Source: Przewalskia tangutica (taxonomy: Eukaryota > Streptophyta > Magnoliopsida > Solanales > Solanaceae). Taken from it: DNA of 64,000 nucleotides. Where the stretch lies: contig CM056733.1 of NCBI GenBank assembly GCA_029844215.1, forward strand, positions 54,511,142-54,575,141. Direction: 5' to 3'. A program made the translations under genes and the position numbers. The notes below the pieces were generated by a model, which did not search any database, was not told the origin of the DNA, and was given only the letters and a program-made list of their open reading frames with translations. How positions within the stretch are numbered: position 1 is the stretch's first letter; each line of letters opens with the position of its first letter. This document shows positions 35,231 through 48,574 of the stretch, piece by piece.

Positions 35231-35399
35231 ATGGCGTTTCTTGGGCATATTGTCGGGCCGATGGCATTCGAGTGGATACGCCAAGATCGAGGCGAGACTT
35301 GGCCTAGACCTACTACTCCGGCAGAGGTTCGCAGCTCGGGCCTTGCAGATATTATCGGCGTTCGTGGAGAAGTTTGCTTTATCTTCGCACCATTGACTA

Positions 35400-35850
35400 G
35401 GCCGACTCGTAAGGCGCAAGTTTCATGGATCGATGTCAGGAGCGTGGTTTCCATTCCGAAAGAGAGATCGACGATCGCCTCGCTTTACTTCTTCCAGGTC
35501 CATGGTTATGTCGCGGTATTGTGATGCGCCGTGCATCGGGTTGGGATGTGTGTTGATGCAGCATGGCGGGGTTATAACATATGCATCCCGACACCAAGAA
35601 ACACGAGAGGAACTATCCCACCCATGATTTGGAGTCATGGCCGTGATTCACGCTTTGAAGATCCGAGGCACTATTTGTATGGGGTTCACGTGGATATTTT
35701 TACGCACCACAAGAGCCTCCAAAGATATCTTCACCGGAGGAGCCGAACTTACGGCGCAGACGGTGGTTAGAGTTGCTTAAGGATTACGATGTTGATATCC
35801 CGTACCACCCGGAAGGCCAACGTGTGGCGTATGCCTTAGTCGTAGGTCGA
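35400..35850 (+). pseudogene. Tekay-2 RNase H (frameshifted)
   Basis: CDAPCIGLGCVLMQHGGVIT (about 35522-35580) holds the start of the RNase H fold. YASRH..ETREELSHP follows, then HYLYGVHVDIFTHHKSLQRY (about 35670-35730) and WLELLKDYDVDI (about 35765-35800). The same domain order is seen in Tekay-1. Confidence 0.85.
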
Positions 35851-35989
35851 TGGGGAGCCTATCGATGTGCAGCTAGAGAGAGGGACATGGTTCGTGATTT
35901 GCATCGCTTAGCGAGCCTCGTGTCCGCTTGATTGATTCTCGATAGCGTTGGGGTTAGAGTTCGTGAGGTTGTCGAGTCTTCCATCGCCG

Positions 35990-37315
35990 AGAGGTGAAGT
36001 CGAGGATCCGGCTTTGATTCGATATCGTGATACAACTCTTCGTGAGGGGAAGGGTCCTGTTGAGGTAGCACTTGATGGGGTGCGAAGGTTTGAGGGCCGA
36101 TTGTGTGTTCCGGATGTTTCGTGACTTCGCAGCGAGTTCTCGGGAAGCACACAACGCGTTACTCTATCCATCCGGTCGATCAAGATGTACCACGACCTTA
36201 GATCCGTATTGGTGGGATGGCTTGAAGAGGACGTTGCGAGTTCGTAGCTCGGCCCGTGTTGTCGCCAGGTAAGGTAGAGCACCGCAGGCCCGTGGTTTGT
36301 TCTGACGATTGAGATCCCGACCGAAGTGGAGGTAATCAACGGACTTTATCACGTGATTACCTCGCACTCGGAGGAGACATGATTCTATATGGGTTATCGC
36401 TGACAGTCGACGAAATCAGCCCACTTTCTTCCCGTCAGACGACTTTTTCTACCGAGGATTATGCCGACTTTACATCCGAGAGATCGCCGATTGCATGGAG
36501 TCCCTATTTCGATCATATCGCATGCAGGAGCCCGGTTTACGCTAACTTCGAGGTCTTTCCAGAGAGGTTTAGGGACGCAGTGAGCTCGAGCATCGCATTC
36601 CATCCACGCATGACGGACGCCGAGCGCACTATCCGCACTCTCGAGGATATGTCGAGCCTGTGTTATCGACTTCGTGGGTAGCCGAGGATCATTTGCCTCT
36701 AGTTGAGTTCGCGACAATAATAGCTACCACCCAAGATTCGATGGCGCCTTATGAGGCCTTGTATGGGAGGAAGTGCAGATCGCCTATAGGTTGGTTCGAT
36801 GTGGGCGAGGTGCGCTAGTGGGACCAGATTTGGCGCAGTGATGGATAAGGCGGCTTATCCGAGAGCTATCGATACCGTAGTCGATGTATCGATGCAGATC
36901 ATCGCCGCCGACATCCGAGTTCGTAGTTGATGATTGGGTTTTCTCAAGGTGTCACCCATGGCGGTGTGATGAGATTCGGAAGAAGGAAACTCACCAAGGT
37001 ACATCGGGCCGCTTTCAGATTGTCCGCAGGTAGGCAAGGTTGCTTACGACCGATCTGCCGTCCGATCCGGAGGCGGCATCCGTGTTTCACATATCTATGC
37101 CGGAGAGATGTATCGGATCCATCTAGGTACACCCGATTGACGATGTCCAGTGACCGAGGGGTTATCGTATGAGGAGATTCCCATAGCGATAGTCGATCGT
37201 CGAGTTAGCGCCTGCGACCAAGGATGTGGCTTCCACAAAGTCTTGTGGAACGAGCTTAGGAGGAGATGCCGGGAAGTCGGAGAGGACATGAGGCGGAGGT
37301 ATCCTCACCTATTCC
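35990..37315 (+). pseudogene. Tekay-2 integrase with chromodomain (frameshifted)
   Basis: The zinc-binding region spans 36060-36280 (GVRRFEGRLCVPDV in a shifted frame, then YWWDGLKR at about 36207-36230). Core pieces are IWVIV.D at 36388-36405 and ERTIRTLEDM at about 36620-36650 with the catalytic Glu. The first Asp (near 36340) and second Asp (near 36520) lie in damaged words. AYNNSYH and LYGRKC equivalents are at 36710-36775. The chromodomain is readable at 37150-37310: LSYEEIPIAIVDRRV, a WNE string and DMRRRYPHLFP. Confidence 0.88.
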
Positions 37316-37469
37316 CACACCTCCGTAATTCACTTTTCCTACTTGTAAATCTTCATTATCGCTTATGCCTAAGTGTTGTTCCGTGGCCGTGTGGCATTTG
37401 CAATCGCTTAAGTTATGAAGAATCTTATCGTTAACTGTCTTGGGAAGGAACATTCGGGACGAATGTTTC

Positions 37470-37483
37470 TAAGGGGGGGAGAA
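37470..37483 (+). other. Polypurine tract of Tekay-2
   Basis: taagggggggagaa directly before the 3' LTR. It is preceded by the palindrome aacattcgggacgaatgttt. Confidence 0.9.
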
Positions 37484-39936
37484 TGTTATACCCCATATTG
37501 ACAGAGTATGTACGTAAGGGAATACGTACAAAAGTCTAGCCTTAAAGTTTAGGCACAAAACATTTTTTTTTTGGGCACAACTCACAAAATGAATAGTTTT
37601 CCGATGAAACGTTTCCACAGCTTTCGTAGGGTAAATTCCGGCTATGCCATTTTTAATTTTTGCGGATTTTTCCGAGAGACGAAACATTTTGGACCAACGG
37701 GAGGGCGACACTTGGCACCCTCCAATCGTGGATTTGAAATCGCCCATCGACGAATTGGGGAAAGGTTTGCACGTTTTTTGTGCCTTGGCACAAGTCAAGG
37801 AGTTGGTAGGATATTTTGTGTGCAAGTTGGCCAAGGACACTTGCCCTAATCTTGACCTTACACTTGCCTAGCACTTGGCTAAATCTTGGCCCTTGGTTGG
37901 CCATGTCTTGACCTATAAATACCCCCCTTAAGATGAAGAGTTTTTCATCCATAAATTCCTTTCCAAGTCTTGAAAATCCTCTCCTCTCCTCAGAGCCTTT
38001 TCGTCCAACACCCTCTGAGTGAGCTTGCCGAGGCAACCCCTCCCCCTAGCCTAGCCGAAATCTACCCCCCCTCCATTGGTAGAAAAGTTGCCTTCTAGTA
38101 TTGTTATAATGCCCAAAATACCCTAGCCCAAATCCTTTAGTCCATAGTAGAAGTTGTGAAGAACTTCTAAGGTTTCGAGCTCTGAGCGCATAACTTAGAG
38201 CTAAACCTTGCTCAGCGCGACTTTATCTAGGATATTATTGGGCTTACCGAGGTAACTAATCCTAACCTCTTTTGAATTAGAGATTACATACGTAGTAGTA
38301 TAAGAATAAGTATAAAATACTTGAAGAATATCACGAATAGAATTGAACTGCTATCACAAAGTAGGCGGTTTAAAAGAAGAAATATCAAATTGTACTTACA
38401 TAGGACTGCTTTCACAAGAGACTTGAGTAGCTCACCGCAGGGAAGCGCCCAATTTTCCGTAGGATATAGAACCCTCTGCTTAGAATCACATAAAGTAGTC
38501 GAACGCTGATAGGCGTGTCGACTATTATAGTCGATTCTCCGCGCGACATATTCAACTTGGCGGTGGTTTTCCGAGAAGGTATGTGATTCTTCCTAAAGCA
38601 TGATATTTTACAATATATATGTAGTACGGTAGACGCATACGTGTTAATCGAATAATAACTACGAATGCCTCACGCTTAAGCTCGAATAATACTTACGGCA
38701 ATGCCTCACGCTTAAGCTCGATAATACTTACAGAATGCCTCACGCTTAAGCTCCAATAATAAAGAATCAAAGCATTTCAAAAGAATATCAATCATTTTTA
38801 ATGTAAGAGAACTAATTGGTTTTTAAAATGTAAGCTTAAGAGTTATACTAGCTTTATGGGAAGTTAAGTATAACCACTGAGAATGATAAAAGAAACAAGT
38901 TTGCCTATGTGTTTATAATGCACTTATATTGAATTGTGAAAAGAATAATAAGATGGTTTGATAAGTAGACATGATATGATGCTACGTGTTAGTGTCTTGT
39001 AACGCTCTTGTTGTGCTTATGTTGTTTAAAGATAAGTCGTTATGTTAGTGTACTATCACTCACCTCTTGACATACACGGGGTTGTCGCCTCCGACGCGGG
39101 GTAGACTCAGCGATGCAGGACCATGATTCGAGAATACCTCATGCGGTCCAGGGACCTATGCGAGCTACGGAGTTCCGGTGTTAGTGATGCGGGTTATACC
39201 TCACGCGTCTATGTGTCCATGCGGACTACGAGTCCAGAAGACGCCAAGAGTAGCTACCCTCGACGCGGGTTACGTACTTACGCGCCTATGTGAGTGGCCT
39301 ATGCGGACTACGAGTCCGTGATTAGGTTTGCATGGTGATACTACGCAATTGGCCCCGCTTCAATCATTCGCAGCCTAGAAAAGACCTGCATACGCTTACC
39401 TATTGTTGCTCTTGTTTATGATGTGGCACTATGCGCGCCCCTCGTTGTTTCATACATACTTGCAAAACCGATTTTAAATGATATGTTTTCATTTAAGTAT
39501 TTTACGCTTTCATATACTTAGTACCATTGTAATCGACCTCCTTCGGGGCCGCTCATGCCGCAGTAAGGGCAAGCAGTGCTAGATCCACATTCTTAGGATC
39601 TCTACGTTGGTGCCTGAGCTCCATCTTTTCCGAGGCTCTACTTTTGGGTATGATCTCCTGTAGATAGTTTTGTATGATAGGTGGTATGGCGGGCCCTGTC
39701 CCGCCATAGTTGTATATTTCCTTAGAGGTCTGTAGTCATGTTGTACAAGATTTGATGTAATCGCTAAACCATGTTTATATATATATGCCGAAAGGCGACG
39801 TTTTCTCACATAAACTGTGTCTTATTTTATAAACTGTTTCATGTCTTGTTTTATATTTCCGCTGATTACTCTGATGTATGACTACTTGGGTGCCCCGGTA
39901 AGGCACCAGTCACGGGCCCCGGAATGGGTCGTGACA
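37484..39936 (+). repeat. Tekay-2 3' LTR (2453 bp)
   Basis: TGTTATACCCCA...GGGTCGTGACA. TATA box at 37914-37921; subrepeats at 38657-38763. Its differences from the 5' LTR are concentrated in CTG/CAG/CCGG-type words, so they should not be used to date the insertion without correction. Confidence 0.96.
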
Positions 39937-39941
39937 AATTC
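39937..39941. repeat. 5-bp target-site duplication of Tekay-2, right
   Basis: AATTC, matching 30163-30167. Confidence 0.96.
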
Positions 39942-41150
39942 CGCCCCACAATTACTACCAACTAGTCCACAATACAATGCAATTCTCGGCTACAACAACA
40001 CTACTTCTCTTTCAATTCCTTTTTCAATACAAGTTGTTATTCCAACATGCTACATAGTCATAAACAACTTCAACAACTATAATTCCTTCTTTATATAACA
40101 TGTGACGACTTAAACTAAAACTCAAATCGAATTGTAATCTTAAGGGCTAAACATGCTAGTTTTCGGATTAGGGTTCCAATTGTCAATACACTTATCAAAC
40201 TTCATACTAAATACCTCATGCTTGCTAATATCCATAGTTACAACAATAAGTAATCTTAATTACTAAAACGACAAGAATTATACCTCTTACAAGCCCTTAA
40301 AATTTCCAAGATTCAAAGTCGATCCTTAGCAATTCTTAGCTCATTTCCTTATGTTCCAATCCGCTCCAAGCACTCCTTAGAAGCCTATGAAGAACTCAAC
40401 TTCAAGTTCCAACTTCAAAGTTGAAGAACTCCTTAAGTTTCCGCCTTGCGACTAATACGAAAATGCCACTTTTCCGGGATCTTTCTATTGAGATAACCTT
40501 ACAATACCCTTAGGGACCTTGGGTTAAAGTCTTGTGAATAATGGAACAAAACTACAAAATTTTTGTGTGGGGAAATAACCAAACCCGAGAGCACAATATG
40601 AAGAACAACAAAGTGTGAAATAATTCTAAGTGTTGAAGAGCAAGTCTTGCACTAGATGGGTATATATAATACAATGGAGGGTTTAGATATCAACAAATGT
40701 GTGGCTAGGATGAAGATCAATAAAGTAAAGCCAAGTGGACAAGTTGACTTGGTCAATATTCTCAAGCTTGAAGACTTATCATCCACAATGGTCAAATGAC
40801 CATTCTATCCTTGCAATTTTCATCCAAGGCTAAGTGGGGGAGGTGCCACGTGTCGCCCTCCCGTTCGTCCATAAAATTTCGTAACCCTCGTGGGCCCCAC
40901 AAAACGTAAAATTCCTCGGGTGGGCCCCACATGACCAAATCCATAAAAATAGATTCCATAATTCTTATAAATTCTTAAAGTCTTAAATACCAAAGTTGAG
41001 AATCCAATTCTCAATAATAAACCTTTTTCCTTCACGAAGCTCGAAAACTTTTCCGTCGAAAAATCATATCTTTCTTCTTTTCCAATTTTTAATGTCGTAT
41101 TCTCGTACGTACGTCCTCACATACATACCCTGGAATTACGGGGTGTAACA

Positions 41151-42123
41151 TTCTTCCCCCCTTAGAAACATTCGTCCCGAATGTTCCTTCTAAGTCTCAA
41201 AACATACACGCGTCGGTATAGTCTTCACTACTATACTTACAAAACCAATTATGCCACACCTGACCATAATATAACACATGCGCAAAACTCTAATCCAAGC
41301 CAACAAGGAATCACCTCTAACGTGTATAACAACACTACATCTTCCACCCATGGTCTATAGGATACTTTCTTTACCTCGTTACTTCACAAAATGATCACTC
41401 CCCTTTTCTTAACCCATGTTCACTTCTTTCCTTACTCGTCGTACACTTCTCGTACACCCAAACTCTTTCTATTATACGTACCATATTTTAGTCATCGCTT
41501 CTGCTTTCGAACTCTTGGGGTTTCTACTATCCAACTTGGTCACCTTACTAGCTTTGATTTCCTCTAAGGCCATTCCCGGCCTTCACGAACCGATTCTGGT
41601 CGAACACATCCACGAACTCGTACAACGGTTACCTAAACTTGGGCCTTGCACCCTCGTGACCCCATCACCTAGCGGGACTACCTCAAATTTACCTCACTTC
41701 ATTCCGGCCGCGGTTGACCCGCACCGCCTCAACCCGACCCATTATCGCGCCAAACTCTCTCGTTCCCCGATCCGGAACAATCTTTCTAATTCACGTCATG
41801 AAAGCTACCACTTCTATCTCAAACTACCCATGGGATTATCACACAAATTCAGTTCACGCATACCAAGTACTTCGAGAAAGACTAATCGTAAAATCTTTTA
41901 CTCAAGACGGCCTTACATCTAATGTCTCAACTGTTATAAATTCTAAGGTTCACAATTTTCTCATCGCCAGACTTACCCTTTTCACTAACCAGGCTTCTAA
42001 ATCACATTTTAACACAAAGCTATCCGAACATAACACTTAACACATCATCATAACATCAATACAACCTAGTCTCTAGAGGGTTAAGGATATACCTGAAAAT
42101 CAAATAGGCGGTTCAAAGGACCG
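41151..42123. other. Unassigned segment of internal region b, with polypurine tract
   Basis: Homologous to 24958-25925. The polypurine tract (minus strand) is at 41151-41164. Antisense + frames run 41416-41922 and 41714-42040, offset by one frame against region c. Confidence 0.6.
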
Positions 42124-43403
42124 CTAAAACTGGGAACTTCCACCGCGACCTCTGCCGTGGCCTGCCGGTGTATGAACATCCTGCCTAGCTATGAAAGGTG
42201 AAGAACCCGCAACTGATCCCGTAGTCTGTGCTATCCCACCAGTGACACCTCTGGTCGGACAGTCTCTCGCCAAATGGCCCTGTTGGCCGGAAGCATAACA
42301 AGCTGTCGAAATAGTACGACACTCCCCAAGATGGGTTCTACCACATCGACCACACCGAGGTAGGGGTGGCTCTATCTTGCTAACACCCCTCCTCCCCCGG
42401 AAACCTGAAGCCGTAGAGCCCTGACCTGCTCCTGAACATCCCGAACGTCCCGAAGACTGTGGAGGACCACTCTGTACTGGCGGAGGCGCATAATCGCTCG
42501 CCACTGGCGGTCCGCCTCGAAATTTACCAAAGGTCCATGTTGTCCTCGCCTCTTATGCTGATCTCGTCTCTACGCCGGTCTCTACGTTCTCAATCCCGCG
42601 CATAAGCTCAGATACGGCAATGTCCATGCCCGATCAAGAGCTACTCCTGCATAACTCTCTCGCTAGATAATCGCCAAGTCTCGTGACATATCGTGCACTC
42701 TATCCTCCATGTCCGCCACTAAAGCGGGGACATAACGAGCCAACGAAGTCAAACTTCTATATCAGATTCCCAACCGCCCGCCTGCTTCGCTCAACATCAT
42801 AAATCTATCTCGCCTGAGCTCTCTCATCCGCGAGGGCAAGAAGTGTGTAAGAAATGCCTCTGAGAACTCGTCCCAACCAGCTGGAGGCGCATGCTCCACC
42901 CGTGATAGTTCCCATGAATCAAACCAGTCGACGACAGTATCACACAGCCGATGTGAACCTAATACCACCGACTGCCTCGAGGCCCCGATCACTTTCATGA
43001 TCCGCCGCACTGCCGAATAAACTCCCGAGGATCTTCTCGCCTCGATCCATAGAACTCGGGTGGATCGCAACTCAAGAAGTCCTCAAGTCTCAAACTATCG
43101 GATCTGTGGTGAACTATCGGTACTACCGGAACTCGTGACTCTCGCTCGCCCTCATTCCTAGCCACAAGCCTAGCTAGTAATCGCCATCTCTTGTAACTCA
43201 TATCTCGCCTCCGGTCGTGGAATCGAGACTCGTATCGTAGCCTCGTGAGCTACCGCTGCCGCTAAATCGCTTCGGCGAAGCGCCTCGTAACTCCCATCCA
43301 AGTACCACCTTAGGTAAAGACTGGCATGTGCCCTGGTAACCTCTCGTTTCTACTCGCACTCTCCTTCGCCGCTTGCTCTTCGGGCTCGTTGCTGCGTAGG
43401 CAT
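42124..43403 (-). pseudogene. gag: Gag of gag-only unit b
   Basis: Start ATG at 43403-43401, stop TAG at 42126-42124 (minus strand). The C-terminal 126 codons are clean: CGRCGRTHLGEC, then ACYASGQQGHLARDCPTRG. The latter is a zinc knuckle in which the second Cys is read as Ser (TCC where units a and c have TGC). A Gly/Arg tail ending GGSSQF follows. The capsid part (42762-43070) has SHRLCDTVVDWFDSWELSR and EFSEAFLTHFLPSRM, with frame breaks on both sides. Confidence 0.87.
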
Positions 43404-43588
43404 AATCGTATAAAAGAATACGCTGTAGGAGTCCAACTTACAACACATTTCTAAGGCACGATCTCGAGTGATAAGAATGGAAACCAATCCTAAATATCCT
43501 ATAGCCTCACATTATAGGTGTGGTGCACAACACGCCGATAATCAAGACTTACTATATTCGGTTCAGTAGACACTTTCCGAGGATTAAT

Positions 43589-43600
43589 CGCTCGATACCA
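43589..43600 (-). other. Primer binding site, unit b (altered)
   Basis: Minus-strand tggtatcgagcg, as in unit a. Confidence 0.88.
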
Positions 43601-43604
43601 CTTT

Positions 43605-44401
43605 TGTCACGACTCGGGCCCGTGACTGGTGCCTTACCCCGGGCACCCTAGTGATACAATCATCAGAGAAAATCAGCGGAAATAAAAACTTAAGCATGAA
43701 ACAAGACATAAAATAAGCAACAGGCTAACAAAAACGGTTACCTTCCTGTATATAAATCAATATCGAATGCTTAAATCCCTTAAAACCCCGCCCACAACAA
43801 GATTACTGCACTCTACGAATTTTATAACAACTATGACGGGACAGGGCCCCGCCATACCCCTGAATGTACAAGAACCTACAATCTCAGGGAATCATACCAC
43901 AAGATAAGCCTCCGGAGAAACGGAGCTTCCCAACACGCTAAACTGTGATCCTATGAGCGAGGATCAACAATCGCGTACTTACTCGCAGATGAACGCACTT
44001 CAAGGAGGTCGATAACAGGTACCAAGTATGTGAAACTGTAAATACTGTAAATGAAATCATAATAGTATATATAAAGCAGGAGACATGTATGATAACCAAA
44101 CTACAGTACATAACATATAAGCGGTCATGTCAAGTCAGGGACTCACGCCCTCAAAGTCATCACTCATGCCCGTGGAATTCCTTCCTCACTGCTGGCAGTC
44201 TATGACATAAATCATAATCATGTGACACTTCCGTGACATCCTACCTCACCGCTGCTGCATACATATACAATACATATATATATCTCCCGCCTGGAATCCT
44301 CCGTTATCGCGGCAGTGGTGTAACATATAACCACGTGACTTGCCAAGGCATCCTACCTCACTGTCAGCGTACACGTATACAATACATATATATATATATA
44401 T

Positions 44402-44455
<54 letters not shown>

Positions 44456-47400
44456 CGCGATCGCATGCCCTAATCCTCATCGGTGTAGCATGGCCATAAC
44501 GTGCCTCGTGATCCTCATCGTAGAGTACAGTCTTCACGGGAGCTAGCTCTGAGTAATAATCGTATATACCATGCCCCTAATCCCTCATCTGTAGACAGTG
44601 TCTTCACGAGCTAGCCCATGGAATAATAGTAATGGTCACATGCCCCTAATCCTCATCGGTGTAGACATGCCCATGGAGTAATAATAATGGACGCATGCCC
44701 CCGGAATCCCTCATCGGTGTAGACATGTCCATGTAACAACAACAATGGAAGCATACCTTTGGAATCCTCCGTCACTGTCGGTACGTCCAATAAAACGTCC
44801 GGGCATCTAACCCGCATCCTGGTCGCATGCCCCGACATCCCTCATCGTAAGCATGGCCAAGATCAAACAAAATGGAATCATACCCGTGGAATCCCTCACA
44901 CGCCAGACGCCCAATAAATTCACAATGTATCAGCCGCTCCAACCGAGACGCCAGAACATAGTAATACCACCAAAGGCTATAACAACTAGCATAGGAAATT
45001 TTAACATACTTTTAGACTTCCATTTTATGACAACAATCCGGGTTTTAACCCTAAAGTACTACGTACATTAATCCTTTCAAAAAGATCTCTTTACGTAAAA
45101 CAACTCGATACTATTATCCGTAGTACCAAACACGCTCATGTTTAAATCAAGTACTTTACACTTTTTAAACCAAGTGGCTTACACTTTTAAAACAACGTCA
45201 AGTATACTTTTAAAACCCAAGTAATCGACTTTTTAAGATCAAGGTACTCCTACCTTTTAAAACCAAGCCACTTATATTTTTCTCATCAAGAAAAGTTCGA
45301 TATTTGAAAATAAGTTACTTATACTTTTAAACTCAAGTTACTTCTCTTTTCCCAAAATCAAGTTACCATTTTAAATCCAATAATAAAACCATTCTTTTGT
45401 TTTCATAAAGTCGTTATAACTAACTTCCCATAAAGCTATTATAACACTTTATGTTTTAAACCAATTTAAGACAACACCATGCCTTTCTTTTAAACCAAAA
45501 CACTTCAAATTCTCAAGTCTCTTTTCTTTTAGAAATCAAGTTCCTTACTTTGGAATTTAAGAAAACAATACTTGTTTATAATGATTCTTATTAAAGTAGC
45601 CATGATCTATAAAATGTAATACAATTTTGTCTTATCTTAGCTTCTATGCAGATGGAAGATTCTACTTGTTTTAATATAATTAATAGTCGTTACTTTTTCC
45701 TTTATTAACGCTGCAATGGCTTGTTCGACACTTCTTCCCATTTTCCGAAATCAATATAACTTATTCCTTTTCCTTTTCTTTAGACAAAGTACTCATTTCT
45801 CACGAATGAGGTTTCACCACTTTTTAACACAATTAAAGTTCTTCACATTTCATATCAAGTCAAATATAAGTCAAGTCTCTTATCTTTTAAAAACAACAAA
45901 CTATTCTTTTACCTACATAAAGTCGTTATAACTAACTTCCCATAAAGCTATTATAACACTTTATGTTTTAAACCAACCAAAATTCGTTTAGCATACGTAC
46001 GTCTACCGTACTACATAGTTCACAACAATCATGCTAGAAAAGATAGGAAGAGGTTCACATACCTCGCGACGATTATCGACAATTAGCAAAATGCTCCAAA
46101 GTACTATACCCTTGCTAGCCTTTTCCACCCTTCAAGTAGAATGCACTACTCGTAATACTTCAACCTATGATGGTCATAAAACATCTATTAACCTCTAGCT
46201 TCGAACGTAGAATATTCTAAGTATAAGGTCACTAAATTCTACGAAAAGTCGGGCAGCACTTCCTTTGTTTCTACATACTTTGCCACCTTTTTCAAGGCCG
46301 AATTCAATAACCAAACACCACATTTAAGGCTCAAACAATTCAGCAAATACAAAGGGGATTACACGCCCTATAATACGTGTAAAATTCCGCCCCACAATTA
46401 CTACCAACTAGTCCACAATACAATGCAATTCTCGGCTACAACAACACTACTTCTCTTTCAATTCCTTTTTCAATACAACTTGTTATTCCAACATGCTACA
46501 TAGTCATAAACAACTTCAACAACTATAATTCCTTCTTTATATAACATGTGACGACTTAAACTAAAACTCAAATCGAATTGTAATCTTAAGGGCTAAACAT
46601 GCTAGTTTTCGGATTAGGGTTCCAATAGTCAATACACTTATCAAACTTCATACTAAATACCTCATGCTTGCTAATATCCATAGTTACAACAATAAGTAAT
46701 CTTAATTACTAAAACGACAAGAATTATACCTCTTACAAGCCCTTAAAATTTCCAAGATTCAAAGTCGCTCCTTAGCAATTCTTAGCTCATTTCCTTATGT
46801 TCCAATCCACTCCAAGCACTCCTTAGAAGCCTATGAAGAACTCAACTTCAAGTTCCAACTTCAAAGTTGAAGAACTCCTTAAGTTTCCGCCTTGCGACTA
46901 ATACGAAAATGCCACTTTTCCGGGATCTTTCTATTGAGATAACCTTACAATACCCTTAGGGACCTTGGGTTAAAGTCTTGTGAATAATGGAACAAAACTA
47001 CAAAATTTTTGTGTGGGGAAATGACCAAACCCGAGAGCACAATATGAAGAACAACAAAGTGTGAAATAATTCTAAGTGTTGAGGAGCAAGTCTTGCACTA
47101 GTTGGGTATATATAATACAATGGACGGCTTAGATATCAACAAATGTGTGGCTAGGATGAAGATCAATAAAGTAAATCCAAGTGGACAAGTTGACTTGGTC
47201 AATATTCTCAAGCTTGAAGACTTATCATCCACAATGGTCAAATGACCATTCTATCCTTGCAATTTTCATCCAAGGCTAAGTGGGGGAGGTGCCACGTGTC
47301 GTCCTCCCATTCGTCCATAAAATTCCGTAACCTTCGTGGGCCCCACAAAATGTAAAATTCCTCGGGTGGGCCCCACATGACCAAATCCATAAAAATAGAT

Positions 47401-47596
47401 TCCATAATTCTTATAAATTCTTAAAGTCTTAAATACCAAAGTTGAGAATCCAATTCTCAATAATAAACCTTTTTCCTTCACGAAGCTCGAAAACTTTTCC
47501 GTCGAAAAATCATATCGTTCTTCTTTTCCAATTTTTAATGTCGTATTCTCGTACGTACGTCCTCACATACATACCCTGGAATTACGGGGTGTAACA
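43605..47596 (-). repeat. Gag-only LTR c (3992 bp)
   Basis: Collinear with LTRs a, b and d. The TA microsatellite is expanded (44385-44452) and interrupted by caaa; the minisatellite is at 44458-44900. Confidence 0.93.
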
Positions 47597-48574
47597 TTCT
47601 TCCCCCCTTAGAAACATTCGTCCCGAATGTTCCTTCTAAGTCTCAAAACATACACGCGTCGATATAGTCTTCACTACTATACTTACAAAACCAATTATGC
47701 CACACCTGGCCATAATATAACACATGCGCAAAACTCTAATCCAAGCCAACGAGGAATCACCTCTAACGTGTATAACAACACTACAGCTTCCACCCATGGT
47801 CTAAAGGATACTTTCTTCACCTCGTTACTTCACAAAATGATCACTCCCCTTCTCTTAACTCATGTTCACTTCTTTCCTTACTCGTCGTACACTTCTCGTA
47901 CACCCAAACTCTTTCTATTATACGTACCATATTTCAGTCATCTCTTCTGCTTTCGAACTCTTGGGGTTTCTACTATCCAACTGTGTCACCTTACTAGCTT
48001 TGATTTCCTCTAAGGCCATTCCCGGCCTTCACGATCCGATTCTGGTCGAACGCATCCACGAACTCGTACAACGGTTACCTAAACTTGGGACTTGCACCCT
48101 CGTGACCCCATCACCTAGAGGGACTACCTCAAATTTACCTCACTTCATTCCGGGCTACGGGTTGACCCACAATCTGGCCTCAACCCGACCCATTATCGCG
48201 CCAAACTCTCTCGTTCCCCGATCCGGAACAATCTTTCTAATTCACGTCATGAAAGCTACCACTTCTATCTCAAACTACCCATGGGATTATCACACAAATT
48301 CAGTTCACGCATACCAAGTACTTCGAGAAAGACTAAACGTAAAATCTTTTACTCAAGACGGCCTTACATATACTGTCTCAACTGTTATAAATTCTAAGGT
48401 TCACAATTTTCTCATCGCCAGACTTACCCTTTTCACTAACCAGGCTTCTAAATCACATTTTAACACAAAGCTATCCGAACATAACACTTAACACATCATC
48501 ATAACATCAATAAAACCTAGTCTCTAGAGGGTTAAGGATATACCTGAAAATCAAATAGGCGGTTCAAAGGACCG
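47597..48574. other. Unassigned segment of internal region c, with polypurine tract and 209-codon antisense frame
   Basis: The minus-strand polypurine tract is at 47597-47610. The + strand frame 47862-48491 is the longest of the three homologous antisense frames. No recognised domain; it is Ser/Thr/Leu-rich. Function, if any, unknown. Confidence 0.55.

Larger units (their letters stand above)
30168..39936 (+). mobile_element. Tekay-2: complete Tekay-type Ty3-gypsy element (9769 bp)
   Basis: LTRs of 2441 and 2453 bp flank 4875 bp of internal DNA with primer site, gag, protease, RT, RNase H, integrase, chromodomain and polypurine tract in order. A perfect 5-bp duplication shows this is a single intact insertion, the youngest of the dated nested series. 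The coding frames are broken many times, mostly at words that differ systematically among repeat copies, so its true coding state is uncertain. Confidence 0.96.
27391..41150 (-). repeat. Gag-only LTR b, split by Tekay-2
   Basis: Pieces 27391-30167 and 39942-41150 (3986 bp in all) are collinear with LTR a. The break falls in ...gtgtaaaattc|cgcccc, seen uninterrupted at 23740-23760. Contains TA repeat 28185-28210 and minisatellite 28213-28690; this minisatellite copy keeps the cccccggaatccctcatcgg form of the unit. Confidence 0.93.

Noticed and set aside
30168..39936. Dating Tekay-2 from its 5'/3' LTR divergence
   Set aside because: Most differences fall in the suspect CTG/CAG/CCGG words, so any age would be inflated.
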